Part shown: positions 36,561 to 48,288 of the stretch, one piece after another
How positions within the stretch are numbered: the first letter of the stretch is position 1
How the letters are laid out: every line of letters begins with the position of its first letter
Assembly (NCBI RefSeq): GCF_963169125.1
Contig: NC_084802.1
Location: 20,553,107 to 20,617,106 of the forward strand
Direction: 5' to 3'
From: Humulus lupulus
Taxonomy: Eukaryota > Streptophyta > Magnoliopsida > Rosales > Cannabaceae
DNA: 64,000 nt
Program-made: the position numbers and the translations under genes
The notes under the pieces: model-generated
Database searches by the model: none
Told to the model about the DNA's origin: nothing
Seen by the model: the letters and a program-made list of their open reading frames with translations, nothing else

Positions 36561-37737
36561 CCTAGGGTTTATTGTTGTATGATTAGTATTAATAAGTTTT
36601 TGTATGACTTTTGTGAAATTTATGATTTGTTTGATTATATGATTATATGACTAACTTTTGTTTGTATTTTCCTTACTATGCTTAGAAGCTTACTCCTTAT
36701 GATGTTGTTATTTCAGGCAATTAAGGATAGAAAGGTCGGTGGCGAGTGGGACCTAGGAGTTTTGTGATGTACTCGTGATGACCATGTAGTTGAGAAAGAT
36801 CAAGCAAGCCTATTTTTATTAAAGCATGCTTATTTTAAAAGTTTTATTTAAATGTTGCTCATTTTTTATGTTAAAGACAATTATTTTATTTTTGTAAAAC
36901 CATGGATCCATGTAATTATTTTCAAGTTTTTATTCAATAAAAGAGCAATATTTATGACTTTATGATCCAACGTTGTGTTCTTGGTAATCTATGAGAAATT
37001 AGGGCGTTACAGTACCCATAGAGCAGGGCGTGGACCTAATGTTTATATTCAGTATGTGTTTAAATATATGTTGACATTGTGCTATGTGATGCATATTTGT
37101 GAGTGAATGGTGTGGTCCGGGAATGGCAAAGGCCAGGAACGGTGAAGGCCGAGAACAGTAGGAAGTTGAGTACGGCAAGGTGTCGGGATCGAGGTTGAGC
37201 ATGCTGAGTGCAGATCATTAGGGTGAGACCCTCCTAGGGTGCTGGAGCCACCCTCTAGGTGAAGACCACGAACCCAGGGCCTAGTAAAGCGCCTGGGGCG
37301 GCGTTGGCCGCTATGTGTTTAGCCTGCTGACTGTTTTGTTATATACTGTGGATTTGCTATGCATTTGTTATATGCTTTATGTTGAGTTTTCTTGTTGGGC
37401 TTCGGCTCACGGGTGCTCTATGGTGCATGTAAGGGCAAAGGAAAGGTCGACCAACCATGAGTACGAAGAGCATGAAGCGACGGGTACATGTTCGACATGC
37501 CTGGCCGCCACGGCTAGGGTTATTTTTGGGAAAATGTAATGTACTAGTTGTTTTGTCGCTGTAATGACCCAACTTATTCTGGACTTTGGACCATTAATAA
37601 CTACTATACATAGACACTAATCTTTAAGAAAACATACATATGAAATAATCATAACTTCATTAAAACTGTAAAACAAAGGTTAAAATACATAAAATTCAGA
37701 GTAGGATATGGGATCCCATTGTTTTGAAAATAAAGCA

Positions 37738-39578
37738 TGTAATGACCCAACTACTGTAGACTTTGGACCATTAACGAAAACTATACATAGACCCTAATCT
37801 TTAATAAAACTTACAAGTGAAAAATATCATACTTTATTAAAAACTTGTAAAAACCAATGTTTAAACTTACATAAACTCAAAGCAGGATATGGGATCTCAT
37901 TGTTTTAAAAAGAAAACATATCTTAATTGAAATGAAAAGAGATTACATAAATAGGTGCGGAAAATACACATAAACCATAAATAAAAGACTACATCCTCGA
38001 AATCGAACTCTCGACTCCTTGAATCCATTCATCACCGATACACATTCCCCAAGCATCCACGAATCTTACCCGCCACTATAGCTATTTTCCTGCACATATA
38101 AACAAAAAGGAATGAGCCTAATGCCCAGCAAGGAAAATCTACCACATAGTTCATATACATAAATTTCATAAGAAACATAAAAACATAACATAACACTTTT
38201 ATCATACACATACTATAATGGCCATTATTACTTGGGGTCCCATAGACTAAAGAAGTCATATGCCCATTGGATTAGTGGGGTCCTACTAGCTAAGCAGGTC
38301 ATATGCCCATAATCCATTTGGGGCTTGTTAGTCATATGGGTCATATGCCCAAGCCTACATACATACATAACATATCACATTTTTCATAACATAAAAACAT
38401 AAGATACCATATAAAACATATAACATATGAATTCTATCCTATTTTCCTTACCAAAATACCGGGATAAGAGGACAAAGTTGGGACTTTGGAACACTCCTAA
38501 GAACCATTTGAAAAAGAGTGAGTATAGTGAAGAAGAGAAATGAAAGGAATGGAAGGACTAAACCATTGAGAAAAATACTTACCAAAAACTTATGTGCAAG
38601 TTCTTAGATTTCCTAACCAAAATAAAGATTAAGGTTAGAATAAGTAGAAGACTATGAGAACTTTTAAAGAAAAAGTACAGAAACGAACTAGAGTTTGGGT
38701 TACCTTGAAGACTTGTAAGACCAATCTAAACCTCGAACCGAAATACTATAAAACCTTACTTCCCCAAGTGTTTGATAAGCTTATGATTTCCCCACCCAAG
38801 TGTTTACACTCTCACACTCACCTAGCAATTTGCAGCCTCTGAACTTAGAGTAAAAGATGAATAATGGATGGGTACTAGGTCCTATTTATAGAGTTTAGGA
38901 ATGAAAGGATCTTAATTTTACTTGAATAAAAATAATGGCTTTTTAGGTGAAAATAATTTGAATTATTGTTCAGCAGAGGCTGAAGACTCATTTAGAAAGG
39001 TGCTGGACTTATCAAGAGGTTGAAGGGTTGATTGGAAAATGATTTCAAAAACATTCAAAATATGCTAAAGGAGGCGATATATCGCCTGGACCATTATGCC
39101 CGAGGCAAACGTGCATCATTTCGTGTTTTCCGTATCTACGTGCTGCGATATATCGGCATACGCTGATTATTTAAACACGAAATTACACATTTTTAGCTTA
39201 ATTCAAATTGAGTAAATAGCCTTGACTAAGCCCTCAAACGTATTCAAAGCTGCTGACTGACCTTAGAGCATTCAAATTTTACCCTTATTAAATTTAATCC
39301 TTAATCACCCATACATAACATGTGCTTAAAATCCTATTGGTTCTTGTCTAAACCTTATAGTATAATAAATATTATCCTCAATATCAGCCATATTAATCAA
39401 ACCTTAGGTTAACATTAATATTCTTAAACTATAGGTTAAACTTAGAAAATCTACAAGTACTACTATGAGTGTCCAAATAAATCCCGGTCTGAACCAAAAA
39501 TCCACAGTTATAAATATAATTCTATAATTACTATAATACTACTATCTAACTAGCTAAGTAAAGTTCTTGGACTCTACA
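37738..39578 (-). mobile_element. Solo LTR (Y5) nested in Y4, minus strand
   Basis: Same family and orientation as its host. The ends are TGTAGAGTCC (at 39578) and GGGTCATTACA (at 37738). Flanks are AAGCA and AAACA, a duplication with one change. Y4 sequence continues exactly on both sides (ATAAAGCA then ACATAACTTAAATC). It is very similar to Y1. Confidence 0.9.
38883..38890 (-). promoter_or_regulatory. TATA box of Y5
   Basis: TATAAATA on the minus strand, followed by the same AGGACCTAGTACCC phrase as Y1. Confidence 0.6.
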
Positions 39579-40592
39579 AAACATAACATAACTTAAATCT
39601 TAAATAAATTGGTTACAAAATCAAGTGCGGAAATACATAGAAATCATAATTTAAAAGACTTAAACAACTTCATCCTCAAATCGTTCACGCAATCCACCGA
39701 TTCCATTCTCCCTCAATACACAATCCCAAGCTGCCAAGAATCTTCCTGCCGCCATATTATTTTCCTGCACATATAAAACATAAAGGAATGAGCCTAATGC
39801 CCAGCAAGGAAAATCTACTACAAGCATGAAACATAATCATACACATAAACTATGAACATATATCATATACTATAACACATATATCATAATTCTAACCCAT
39901 ATACATGGTGACTATTGGGGTTTGCTAACTAAGCAGCTATAAGCCTTAAACTACAATGAGGTTTGCTAGTTAAACAACTATAAGCCCCAAAAACATAAAA
40001 GTGTTGGGGTTTGCTATATAGAAACTATAAGCCCCAAAACATACATATATCATAACACATAAAATCATACTATAGCATAATCATAACATATTATATAATA
40101 TAGCACATATCACATAGGAACTATCCTATTTGCGTTACCAAATACCGGGATGTGAGAACAAGGACGGGATTTTGGAACACTCCTAAAAACCATTAATGAG
40201 AAGGGTGAGTATTCTAAAAGAAAGAGATGAAAAGGAATGAACTAAACTACCGAGAAGGTACTTACCGACAAGAAACCTCAAGTTCAAAGAACTTAGATGC
40301 CTAACCACGAATGAAAACAGCGAGTTAGGAATTGAGTAGAGAAAAGCTATAAAAACTAATGAAACAATACAGAAAGGAACTAGAAATAAGAATACCTTTG
40401 AATGCTTTTATGACCGAACTACGCCTCGAAACCGAAATATGCTATAAATCTTACTTCCCAAGTGTTTAATAAGCTTAAGATGATAAAGCTTATAACCCCA
40501 ACCCAAGTGTTTAACACTCTAAAGTAAACCTAGCAGCTTGAAGGCTCTAAACTCAGCTTGAAGAATGAAAGAAATGGCTAGGTACTAGGTCC

Positions 40593-40600
40593 TATTTATA
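40593..40600 (-). promoter_or_regulatory. TATA box of Y4
   Basis: TATAAATA on the minus strand in the family phrase, with GATATATCG palindromes at about 180-330 bp upstream (40783-40919). Confidence 0.6.
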
Positions 40601-41610
40601 GAGTTCAAGAATGAAAAGATCTTCATTTAGCTTGAATAAAAATAATGACTTTTAATTGAAAATCATTTGAATATTCGTTCAGCAGAGGCTTAAGACTCGG
40701 CCAAAAAGATTCTGGACTTATCAAGAGGTTAAGGATTAAAAAGGAGCTCGGTTTCAAAATTATTCAAAATTCATGCCTTAGAGCCGATATATCGCCCATG
40801 GTAGGCGATATATCGCATGGGCTGATATTCCCAAGGCTCGTCAAAAAGGTCGTGCGAAGTTACGTGTTTTTTGTATCCCCATGTGGCGATATATCGCCCC
40901 CTAGAGCTGCGATATATCGGGATACGCTGAAATATTATACACGTAATTACACTTTTTCAGCCTAATTTGAATTGAGTAAACAGCTTTGACTGAGTCCTAT
41001 AACGATTTCAAAGCTGCTGGCAGACTCTGGGATTTTCAAATATTACTCTTAATAAACTATTCCTCAAAAATACTTAATTTCTCATTAAACATGCACATGA
41101 AAAATGTCATTAACTTATTGGGTCTATATAAACCTTATAGTATAATAAATATCATCTTCATAATTAGTCATATTAATCAAACCTTAGGATATAATTAATA
41201 TTCTTAAACTATAGGTTAAACTTATAGAATCTACAAGTGTTGCTACGAGTGTCCAACTAAGTCCCGGCTTGAACCAAAATCCACTGTAATAAACATACTA
41301 CAACTACTACTAGCTATTATTATTACTACTACTATCTAACTAGCTAAGTAAAGTTCTTGGACTCTACAGTCGCCTAAGTCGACCATACATATATTTTGAT
41401 CTATAATGTTTTTTCTAAACAGTATTTTGGGATCCCAAATGTACAACTCTTTACGATTTCAATGAATGACTACATTTTCATACTTAATGTTTTTAAAGAG
41501 CTTTTATTTCAATTTAGTTACACTTTTAACCTAAAATTTTGATTAGCGAGCTATTGGCACATTTTTAACTCACATAGTAAAGACTCTAAGGAAGTAGGGC
41601 ATTACAACTT

Positions 41611-41622
41611 GGTATCAGAGCA
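41611..41622 (+). promoter_or_regulatory. Primer-binding site of X
   Basis: TGGTATCAGAGC, a full match to the plant Met-tRNA 3' end, three bases after the LTR end. Confidence 0.88.
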
Positions 41623-41946
41623 AGCCAAGGTTTATGGTTCCTAGAGATCAACCAAACATGTACGCTCGCTACCAGTGACAAGCTCGACTTAGGGTTGGTT
41701 GGTATTTAATGAATTATATGCTTGATTTTTTGCTTGAGTGCCTTATTTGCCTGAATATATTTAATTAGAGCATGATGAATAAGTTGATATATGCATAATG
41801 CTAGGGCATGGCCCCCTTGATTGTTGTATGCTATCTTTGATATGTGGAATTGCTTGTTGCGATTGGTTGATAAATTTGGGAGGTGGTTTTGGATGTTGTT
41901 ATCATGCCTGATAAGCGACGTCATTGATTGCAAGCATATTGTGGTA

Positions 41947-43010
41947 ATGCCTCGGCGATTAATCAGACTCTGCGGCAATAGGGCCGAGGATGACAACCAG
42001 GGCCAGGACCCTCCTCCTGCCTCACTGAATTGGCAACAATTATTTGTCGAGATGGAATCTAGACTTCACCTAACAGAAGAAGAGCTTCGATAATTGAGGC
42101 AATAGGCCCCTCCTCAGGGCATTGGGTTACAGGTTCCACATGCTGTGGCACCAGTGCCAGCCCAGCCTACTATGGAGAATAGGTGGGTACCCTTGTATGA
42201 GAGGTTCAGGAAGCAGCATCCTCCCACCTTTGAGGGTGGTCTAGACCTGCTGCGGGCAGAGCAGAGGATGAACATGATTTCTTCCATCTTGGATTTTATG
42301 AGGGTGGAAGGGAATAAGAGAGTAGCTTGCGCCAACTACATGTTGAGAGAAGATGCCCGCATTTGGTGGGTTGTTGTGTCTCAGAGAAGGAACATCGCAG
42401 TTATGACCTAGGAAGAGTTCAAAAACATTTTCAATGAGAAGTATTACAGTGTCGCAGTCTGAGCTGCGAATGTAGATGAGTTTACCAACCTGTCTCAGAA
42501 CCAGATGGCGGTTAGTGAGTATGGTTTGAAGTTTGATCGATTAGCGAAGTTTGCACCGGATTTGGTGCCGACTGACATGGCACAAAAAGATTGGTTTGTG
42601 TAGGGATTGAATGTCATGATCGCCTGTGATGTCAAGATAACTTTGGATCCAAGGACTACCACTTATGCACAGGTAGTGGACAAGGCCCTTACAGTTGAGG
42701 GGGCCAACGATCAGATATGGAGAGAGGGCACTGCTAGGCACGGTGCTTGGAGGACAGTGCCTCATTTTACTGGATCTAGTCGAGGTAGTGGTCCTAGTGA
42801 GCAAAAGAGAAATACCACATACTCTTTTGTTCATCCTGGCTCGAATAGGATGGCACGGGGTGCTTTCAGTGGCCGTCCGGGCAGGGAGACAACTGAAGGA
42901 GTTTCCGAGTGTGTCCTTAGTGTAGACGAAGACATCAGGGAGAGTGCAGGATTAAGGCATGCTTTACTTGTGGGAGCATCAGTCATTTGAGGAGGCTAGC
43001 CCCTCAATCG
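41947..43010 (+). pseudogene. Gypsy gag of X
   Basis: Starts MPRRLIRLCGNRAEDD, a basic N-terminus common in Tekay-like gag. Next comes FRKQHPPTFEGGLDLLRAEQ (about 42205-42265, the retrotransposon gag domain), then ANYMLREDARIWW, LAKFAPDLVPT and TYAQVVDKALTVEGAN. It would form the virus-like particle. Stops follow ELR and near 42093, 42410, 42463 and 42603, so it cannot be translated whole. After 42850 the reading becomes unclear. The zinc knuckle survives only partly, near 42950-43000. Confidence 0.78.
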
Positions 43011-43460
43011 TCAGGTCAGATTTCTAGTGTTGTTTCTTCTTTTACTACATTGATTAACTCGTGGGCTACTCATTCATTTGTTTCTGCTAGAGTGATAGAT
43101 CAGCTTTGCAGACATAGTGATTTGTATGTTAGGGGATTTTGAACCCTATTGCTGACTAGGGAACTAGTAATCTCTAGGAGATGGGTTAGAGCACTGCAGT
43201 AGAGATAGATAGTAGGAAGCTGTCTGTTGATCTGATTGAGTTAGCGATGGATGAATTTGATATGACCTTAGAGATGGATTGGTTATTGAAGTATGGGGCG
43301 CGATTGACTGTAAGCACAGAATGGTGACCTTTGAACCAGAAGGGGAGGTACCCTTTGTATTCGTGGGGACAGTGAGTGGACCGCGAGTACCTATAATTTT
43401 GGCACTGAAGGCTAGAGACTTGATGCAGGAGGGTTGAATAGGATTCCTAGAAAACATTGT
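43011..43460 (+). pseudogene. Gypsy protease remnant of X
   Basis: The text from 43060 contains ATHSFVSARVIDQL, the family motif following the protease active site, then a later LIELAMDEFDMTLEMDWL. The DTGA-like active site itself is not seen; the reading is broken in several places. It lies between gag and reverse transcriptase, as expected. Confidence 0.6.
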
Positions 43461-43773
43461 GGATACCTCTAGAGTTGTGTTGGTTGGACCGGGTGAGACC
43501 AGACTGGTATGTGAGTTTCCTGATTTTTTTCCCCGTAGACTTGCCAGGGTTGCCGTCGCACCAAAAGATTGAGTTCATCATAGAGTTGGCGCCAGGGGCG
43601 GAGCCAGTATCTAGGACACCTTATAGAATGGCTCCGACAGAGTTGAAGGAAGTGAAGATTCAATTGCAAGAGTTACTGGATTTCGGATTCATCAGATTGA
43701 GTTTTCATCATGGGGTGCTCCAGTGTTGTTCGTCAAGAAAAAGGATGGATCTTTAAGAATGTGTATTGACTAC
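43457..43773 (+). pseudogene. Gypsy reverse transcriptase of X, first part
   Basis: Contains VDLPGLPSHQKIEFIIELAP, then [18 protein letters not shown] and [13 protein letters not shown], which are highly conserved at the start of Tekay/Del pol. The reading ends in MCIDY-like text (ECVLTT in frame, CIDY in the next), exactly where Z begins. The coding sequence goes on at 52954. A frameshift is present near 43725. Confidence 0.85.
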
Positions 43774-43914
43774 TGTAAATGTGGAAATTTTTCCCTTGTG
43801 AATCCTATTCACAAGTGAAGCTCTATACTACGAGACGTCCTAAAAGCCACTTATTGTCCGCACAAGGGGATAAGGACGTCACATGATGGTGAGGGAATTG
43901 GGCTAAGAGGGCCA

Positions 43915-44257
43915 CCCTCGCTATGCGAGGGCCCTCGGCCGCTTGCCAATCCGAACGTCACCCTCACTATGCGAGGGTCCCCAGCTAGCCATCTGCGTGC
44001 GCCCCGTCCCATCAAGCATCGAGCCTCGCCTCGCCTGCACTCGGGAGAAGAAGGTCAGCCTCGCTACGCGAGACACCCTCGATGTGCGAGGGTGAGGCCC
44101 TGTTGTGGCGCCCGTGCCCTGAGCCTCGCCACGCCTGCACCCGTGGGGAAGAGGGGCAGCCTTGCTGTGTGAGGGTGAGGCCTTGTTGTGACGCCCGTGC
44201 CCCGAGCCTCGCCACGCCTGCACCCGGGGGAAAGAAGGGCAGCCTCGCTATGCGAGG
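43915..44257. repeat. Hairpin modules and 81-bp repeat in the Z 5' LTR
   Basis: CCCTCGCTATGCGAGGG (43915) and variants at 43961, 44058, 44076, 44159 and 44243 are short palindromes with a 3-base loop. From about 44094 two units of 81 bp (GAGGCC(C/T)TGTTGTG..) repeat in tandem. The matching region in the 3' LTR is 51915-52257. Function unknown; the location upstream of the TATA box is compatible with an enhancer. Confidence 0.75.
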
Positions 44258-44749
44258 GTGCGGCTATGTTGCGCTACCCGTGTATTCAGCCTCGCCTCCA
44301 GGTGACCTGCGTAGGCCAGCCTCGACTCCTAGTGCCTTGGCTTCTCATGACACATGCAGGTTGAAGCCTCCTTGACATTGGCATAAGGAGCACTTAGAGA
44401 CACTTAATGGGATTGCCAAGCTAGCATTGGGTATCAAACGGGGACTAATGAGGACGACCGGGTACAAGACACGTGTACTGACACGGGGCGTACGATTGTG
44501 GAGAGAACAGAGGCACGACCCTGTCATCTGCGTCTGAGGAGTAGTGACGGTACGGACCTGTACGAAGAGTAGTGGTACCACTCGGACACCCCCGACCATA
44601 CGCTAGAGCCGACAGTACTATGTCCTAGGCCACGACTCTGGCAATATCAGGGTAGACACCACTACGCCCGAGCCACTACACTATTAGAGTACCTGCATAC
44701 GTCCCTGCCATCTGGGACTTGTTTGTATCAGGGGCCAATAGAGCCCCCC

Positions 44750-44757
44750 TATAAATA
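44750..44757 (+). promoter_or_regulatory. TATA box of the Z 5' LTR
   Basis: TATAAATA in CCCCCCTATAAATAGGCCCC, about 200 bp before the LTR end. Confidence 0.65.
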
Positions 44758-44952
44758 GGCCCCAACCCCTCAGGTTAGGGGGGGAAGACTGAGTGCATGA
44801 AAGAGACTTAAGAAATATATGATCCTGGTTTTCATTGTTGCTTGGGTTTTCTTCTGTTGATTCGAGTTCTTTCCATTTGATTCCAAGCTTTCTGTAGTAT
44901 AGAGATTAAAGTTTTCTTACCATTAATCGTTGACGAGTTCTTACCGTCAACA

Positions 44953-44975
44953 GTTTGGCTCTGTCTGTGGGAACG
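44953..44975 (+). promoter_or_regulatory. Primer-binding site of Z
   Basis: GTTTGGCTCTGTCTGTGGGAA right after the 5' LTR. Tat/Athila elements usually have TTTGGCGCCGTC..GTGGGAA here, not the Met site. Confidence 0.65.
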
Positions 44976-45019
44976 TAAGCACCAAGCTTCTGTTCTACCA
45001 TTACTTCCGGCAAGAGGAA

Positions 45020-46340
45020 ATGCCAAGACGTTCGAGGCGACTCAGGGAGCCACAAGAGGTGGAGGTCCACCTTAACGGAGTCCAGCTGAAGGCCTCCATG
45101 AAGGATCCACCTCCACCCCGAGACGTGGAGCCCCCAAGGGACCCTGAGGTTCGGGAGAATGACAGGGAGGCCTCATCACCGGCCATCCCGCCCGGTGAGA
45201 ATCCTCCAAGGACAACTACCGCACCACCCGGGAGTGCCAACGAGTTCCCGCCTCCCAAACCACCGCAGGTACCGAACTCCGGCCGGCAGGATCCGGGCCC
45301 CTCGACGCGTAGACGTGATAAACAACCCTGGGTCCATTCCATGAGCTCGAGTTCTAAATCTAGTTTCTATGAAGAGGATATTCATGAGCTACACCGTAAG
45401 AACCGAAGGCTGGAGACCACCCTGGAGAACATGCAAGAGGTGCTGAATGGCCTGTTGCAAGGTAAGTCGAACGTGACCCTGCCCAAGAGGAAAGAGAAAG
45501 GTCAGGAAACCATTGTCCTGGTAGACGACGGGAGGACCAGACACTCCACCAGTAACACCCCCAGGGAGAAGCCGCATGAGCATCCCGGACCATCGAGGCC
45601 ACCCCAGGCGCCAAGGCAAGGGAACAATGTTGGCTCTCGCAACGACATCGAGGTCACCTCAAAGAGGGCGCCCTTGGATCTACAAGAAAAGGGTGGATAA
45701 GAGGATTACCCCTCCTACTGTCCCCCGGGACAGCAAAGGAAAGGAAGATGTCAACCCGTCCATGTTGAGAGACTCCCTGAAGAAGAGGAGGCAAGACCTC
45801 GATACAAAGATAAGGAGCCTGCGGAGTAAGATTGTCACCGCGTCTGGAGGGCAAAGCCTAGAGGAGGAGTTCGACCACGAATCACCCTTCACCAAAGAGA
45901 TCCAAGCCATCCGACTCCCAGCCAACTTCAAGGAGCCTCATATGACCCCGTATGAAGGAAGCACCAACCCTAAATATCATTTAGATGCATTCAATGACTT
46001 GATGAAGTTGAGAGGGGTTAGTAGCGGGGCTAGATGCCACTGTTTTGCGGTCACGTTGAAAAGACCTACGTACAAATGGTTTAAAAGACTTTGACCGAGA
46101 TCCGTCAGGTCTTGGCAGCAGTTTTCAGATGAATTTCTCCAACAACATCATGCCGTGCGTGATTATACAATGCTGGGCACCAGCCTCGCCAATGTAAAAC
46201 AGGGCAAAAATGAGAGTCTAAAAAGTTACATCCACAGGTTTAACATGGAAGCCGCCAAAGTGGGGAGCTTGACCCGCAGGGAGTTAAAAATGGCCATCGT
46301 CGCCGGGATGCATCCAGGAAGCAAATTCGTGTAGAGGATG
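45020..46340 (+). pseudogene. Tat-type gag of Z
   Basis: The ATG at 45020 gives MPRRSRRLREPQEVEVHL, a Pro-rich N-terminal part, a coiled coil (IHELHRKNRRLETTLENMQE, about 45380-45440) and then, after a one-base frameshift near 45690, the gag domain: FTKEIQAIRLPANFKEPHM, YEGSTNPKYHLDAFNDLM and KRPTYKWFKRL. A stop (46092-46094) interrupts, followed by SVRSWQQFSDEFLQQHHAV, LKSYIHRFNMEAAKV and AIVAGMHPGSKF. The order fits Tat gag (form DPxxHLxxF..M). It would make the particle that packages RNA. Few breaks, so decay is recent. Confidence 0.82.
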
Positions 46341-46582
46341 GCCATGCGAACTTAAAGGCGGGAAAGTGTGAGTCCGCTGCAGAGCCCCCAACTAATGAAG
46401 GGTCAAATGGAGCAAAGAAGAATAGGGCATACGAAGGGTCGAGGGACGATCAACATAGAAAGCCCAAGCGGGGAAGTGACCATAGGCAAGCGGCCTATAC
46501 TTTCTATACGAACCTGACAGATACCAGGGAGCACATCTACCTCACCAACGAGAAACGGGTCCCCTTCAAGAAGCCCCCACCA

Positions 46583-46795
46583 ATGAGAAAGGACCGGTCC
46601 CGAAGGGATCCCAATAGATACTGTCAATACCACAAGGATATTGGTCACACCACAGCAGACTGTATTCATTTGAAAGAAGAAATTGAGGGGCTCATCCGTA
46701 GGGGGCACCTAGGCCGATATGTCAGGAGAGAAAGGCCGGAGTCGGAGGACGAACCAGTGATATCTAAGACGCAAAGAGGAGCTCCAGAGATCTAG
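46583..46795 (+). pseudogene. Zinc-knuckle end of the Z gag
   Basis: RYCQYHKDIGHTTADC is the C-X2-H-X4-H-X4-C RNA-binding motif of Tat gag, followed by LKEEIEGLIRRGHLGRYV. The stop at 46793 falls within gag-pol text. The part between 46340 and 46583 is out of frame and poor in motifs. Confidence 0.8.
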
Positions 46796-46801
46796 GGAGA
46801 A

Positions 46802-47523
46802 GTGAGAACTATTTTCGGAGGTCTGGGGTTTGGGGGAGACTCCCGGAAAGGACGAGATAGGTACGCCAGAGAAGCCAGGCGAAGTCCACCACCCTGTGTC
46901 ATGAGTTTGGAACAGCGCCCCCCGAAAAGCTTTAAGGGAGAAAAAGACTCAATCACTTTTACAGAGGAGGATGCACGAGGGGTGCACTTTCCTCATAATG
47001 ATCCTTTGGTGTTGACAATTCAGTTGGCCAACCTGCGGGTGCATCTGGTCCTCGTAGACAATGGAAGTTCCGTAGATATCTTATATCGCCCCGCCTTGGA
47101 GAAGATGGGCTTGGGCGTCAGACACTTGAAACCTTGTCAATCCTCCTTATACGGGTTCGCGGGGGACTCGATACAACCTTTAGGGGTGATCGAATTAGCA
47201 CTCACCATGGGAGAACAACCCCGACAGACCACAATCACGGCAAACTTCGTCGTAGTAGATTGTGTTCAGCTTTCAATGCGGTATTGGGGAGACCATCCTT
47301 AAGAGAATTGAAAGCAATCACTTCGATATATCACCTCATCGTCAAGTTCCCGACTCCTGGTGGGGTAGCAAGTATGAAGGGAGAACAAAGAGAGGCGAGG
47401 GAGTGTTATAACACCTCCCTTCACATGTCTGCGAAACCGCGAGAACCGATGGCGATGGTGGTGCATGGGGGCACAGACCCACAGGAACTAGACCCCAGAA
47501 TCGTGGAGGGCCCAACTGGGTAA
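46802..47523 (+). pseudogene. Aspartic protease of Z
   Basis: RGVHFPHNDPLVLTIQLANL leads to VLVDNGSSVDILYRPALEKM, the Tat protease site, in which DNGSS in place of DTGSS is frequent. Then LYGFAGDSIQPLGVIELALT. A one-base frameshift at about 47280 leads to AVLGRPSLRELKAITSIYHL and KFPTPGGVASMKGEQREA, which end the protease domain. The stop at 47521 is followed by no reverse transcriptase. It should cut the polyprotein. Ending pol right after protease is unusual for an autonomous Tat element. Confidence 0.8.
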
Positions 47524-48288
47524 GACTAGCAGTAAGACTCCCACGTCTGATGCAAGTAGTATCTGTGTTTAATTTGTTGCATGTTATGTTAGCACTAGTA
47601 GACGAGAATCAAAGGGGTGGAATATATAACCTCCCAAGTAGATGTAAGCCTTTTATATGTATATCGTTGTAATCTGACTACTATGAATGAAAATGTTCAC
47701 AACTTCACATGTGATTTTTCTTTTCATGCGAGCATCAACCGAACTGCCTGCTGAAATAAATCTCACCAAGCACTTGGGGGGTAGGATAGGAGGCACGAGT
47801 AAAAAAAAATCTCTTATATTCAAAAGGATTAGCTACCCTTATGAATATCAAGGGAACAGTTTAAAAGGATGACCTCTAACTAAAAGCTGACACCCCAAGA
47901 GGTGAGGTCGTAAGGAGGGAATCACCCGATAAGTCTAGATCGGCCATTAAGCCGGCTAGCCAAAAAGGGTCTTACAAGGGACCCTTGAAAAAATAGTACT
48001 ATGTATAATGACGAGAAGGACGCTTCTCGCAAAAAGTAACAAGCGCGCGCAAAGAATATAAAAGGACCCCAATAGCCCAATGGGTTAACGTGTCCTTACA
48101 AGTATAATCAAGGTGCACCAGAAAGATTATCGCCATCAGATCAAAGAAAAATATGTAATCCACGAACAATAGTAATAAGAGGGACTTACCAGAGCCCCTT
48201 AAGTTCGATAAAAAAAAAAGAGAAGAAGAGAAGAAATGGTGTGAGGGATTACATAGCAAAAGCATACATAGACTGAGTACAAAGGAAC
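47524..48288. other. Non-coding middle of Z
   Basis: No known motif. It lies between the protease end and the 3' end of the minus-strand gene, where pol would be in an autonomous element. A polyadenylation area for both strands may be here, but I cannot mark a site. Confidence 0.5.

Larger units (their letters stand above)
34916..37011 (+). mobile_element. Y-family LTR, diverged and start-deleted (Y3)
   Basis: Begins inside the GTA/GCA microsatellite of the family and ends AGGGCGTTACA. The usual first 25 bp or so (TGTAGAGTCC...) are missing. Gene-free, with the TATA box at 35696 and GCGATATATCGCC near 35479. The first half matches Y1 and Y2; the second half, including a TATGACC-rich array, is quite different, so it is a distinct subfamily. 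No duplication could be identified because the start is lost. Confidence 0.7.
37560..41368 (-). mobile_element. Solo LTR (Y4), minus strand, host of Y5
   Basis: On the minus strand it starts TGTAGAGTCCAAGAACTTTAC at 41368 and ends GTTGGGTCATTACA at 37560. GTCGC flanks both sides (37555-37559 and 41369-41373). Without Y5 it is about 1.96 kb. The palindromes are at about 40780-40920 and the TATA box at 40593. Confidence 0.93.
31383..41607 (+). repeat. 5' LTR of X, interrupted by four Y LTRs
   Basis: Starts TGTAGCATCCCAAATTTGC and ends GGGCATTACA. It is homologous to X1 and X2 in parts: the start, the GC-rich stretch (about 32390 and 34540-34640), AAGTAAGAAAA (about 34905), and TTGTTGGGCTTCGGCTCACGG (about 37392). 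With the Y copies removed its length is about 2.3 kb, near the 2.7 kb of X1. Confidence 0.82.
43774..44952 (+). repeat. 5' LTR of Z
   Basis: Starts TGTAAATGTGGAAATTTTTCC and ends ACCGTCAACA. It is very GC-rich from 43900 to 44350 because of hairpin modules, and carries a TATA box near its end. Open frames on both strands in the GC part are not genes. Confidence 0.93.

Noticed and set aside
43921..44375. Arg/Pro/Ala-rich frames on both strands, repeated at 51864-52375
   Set aside because: Shadows of the hairpin modules and 81-bp repeats of the Z LTRs.
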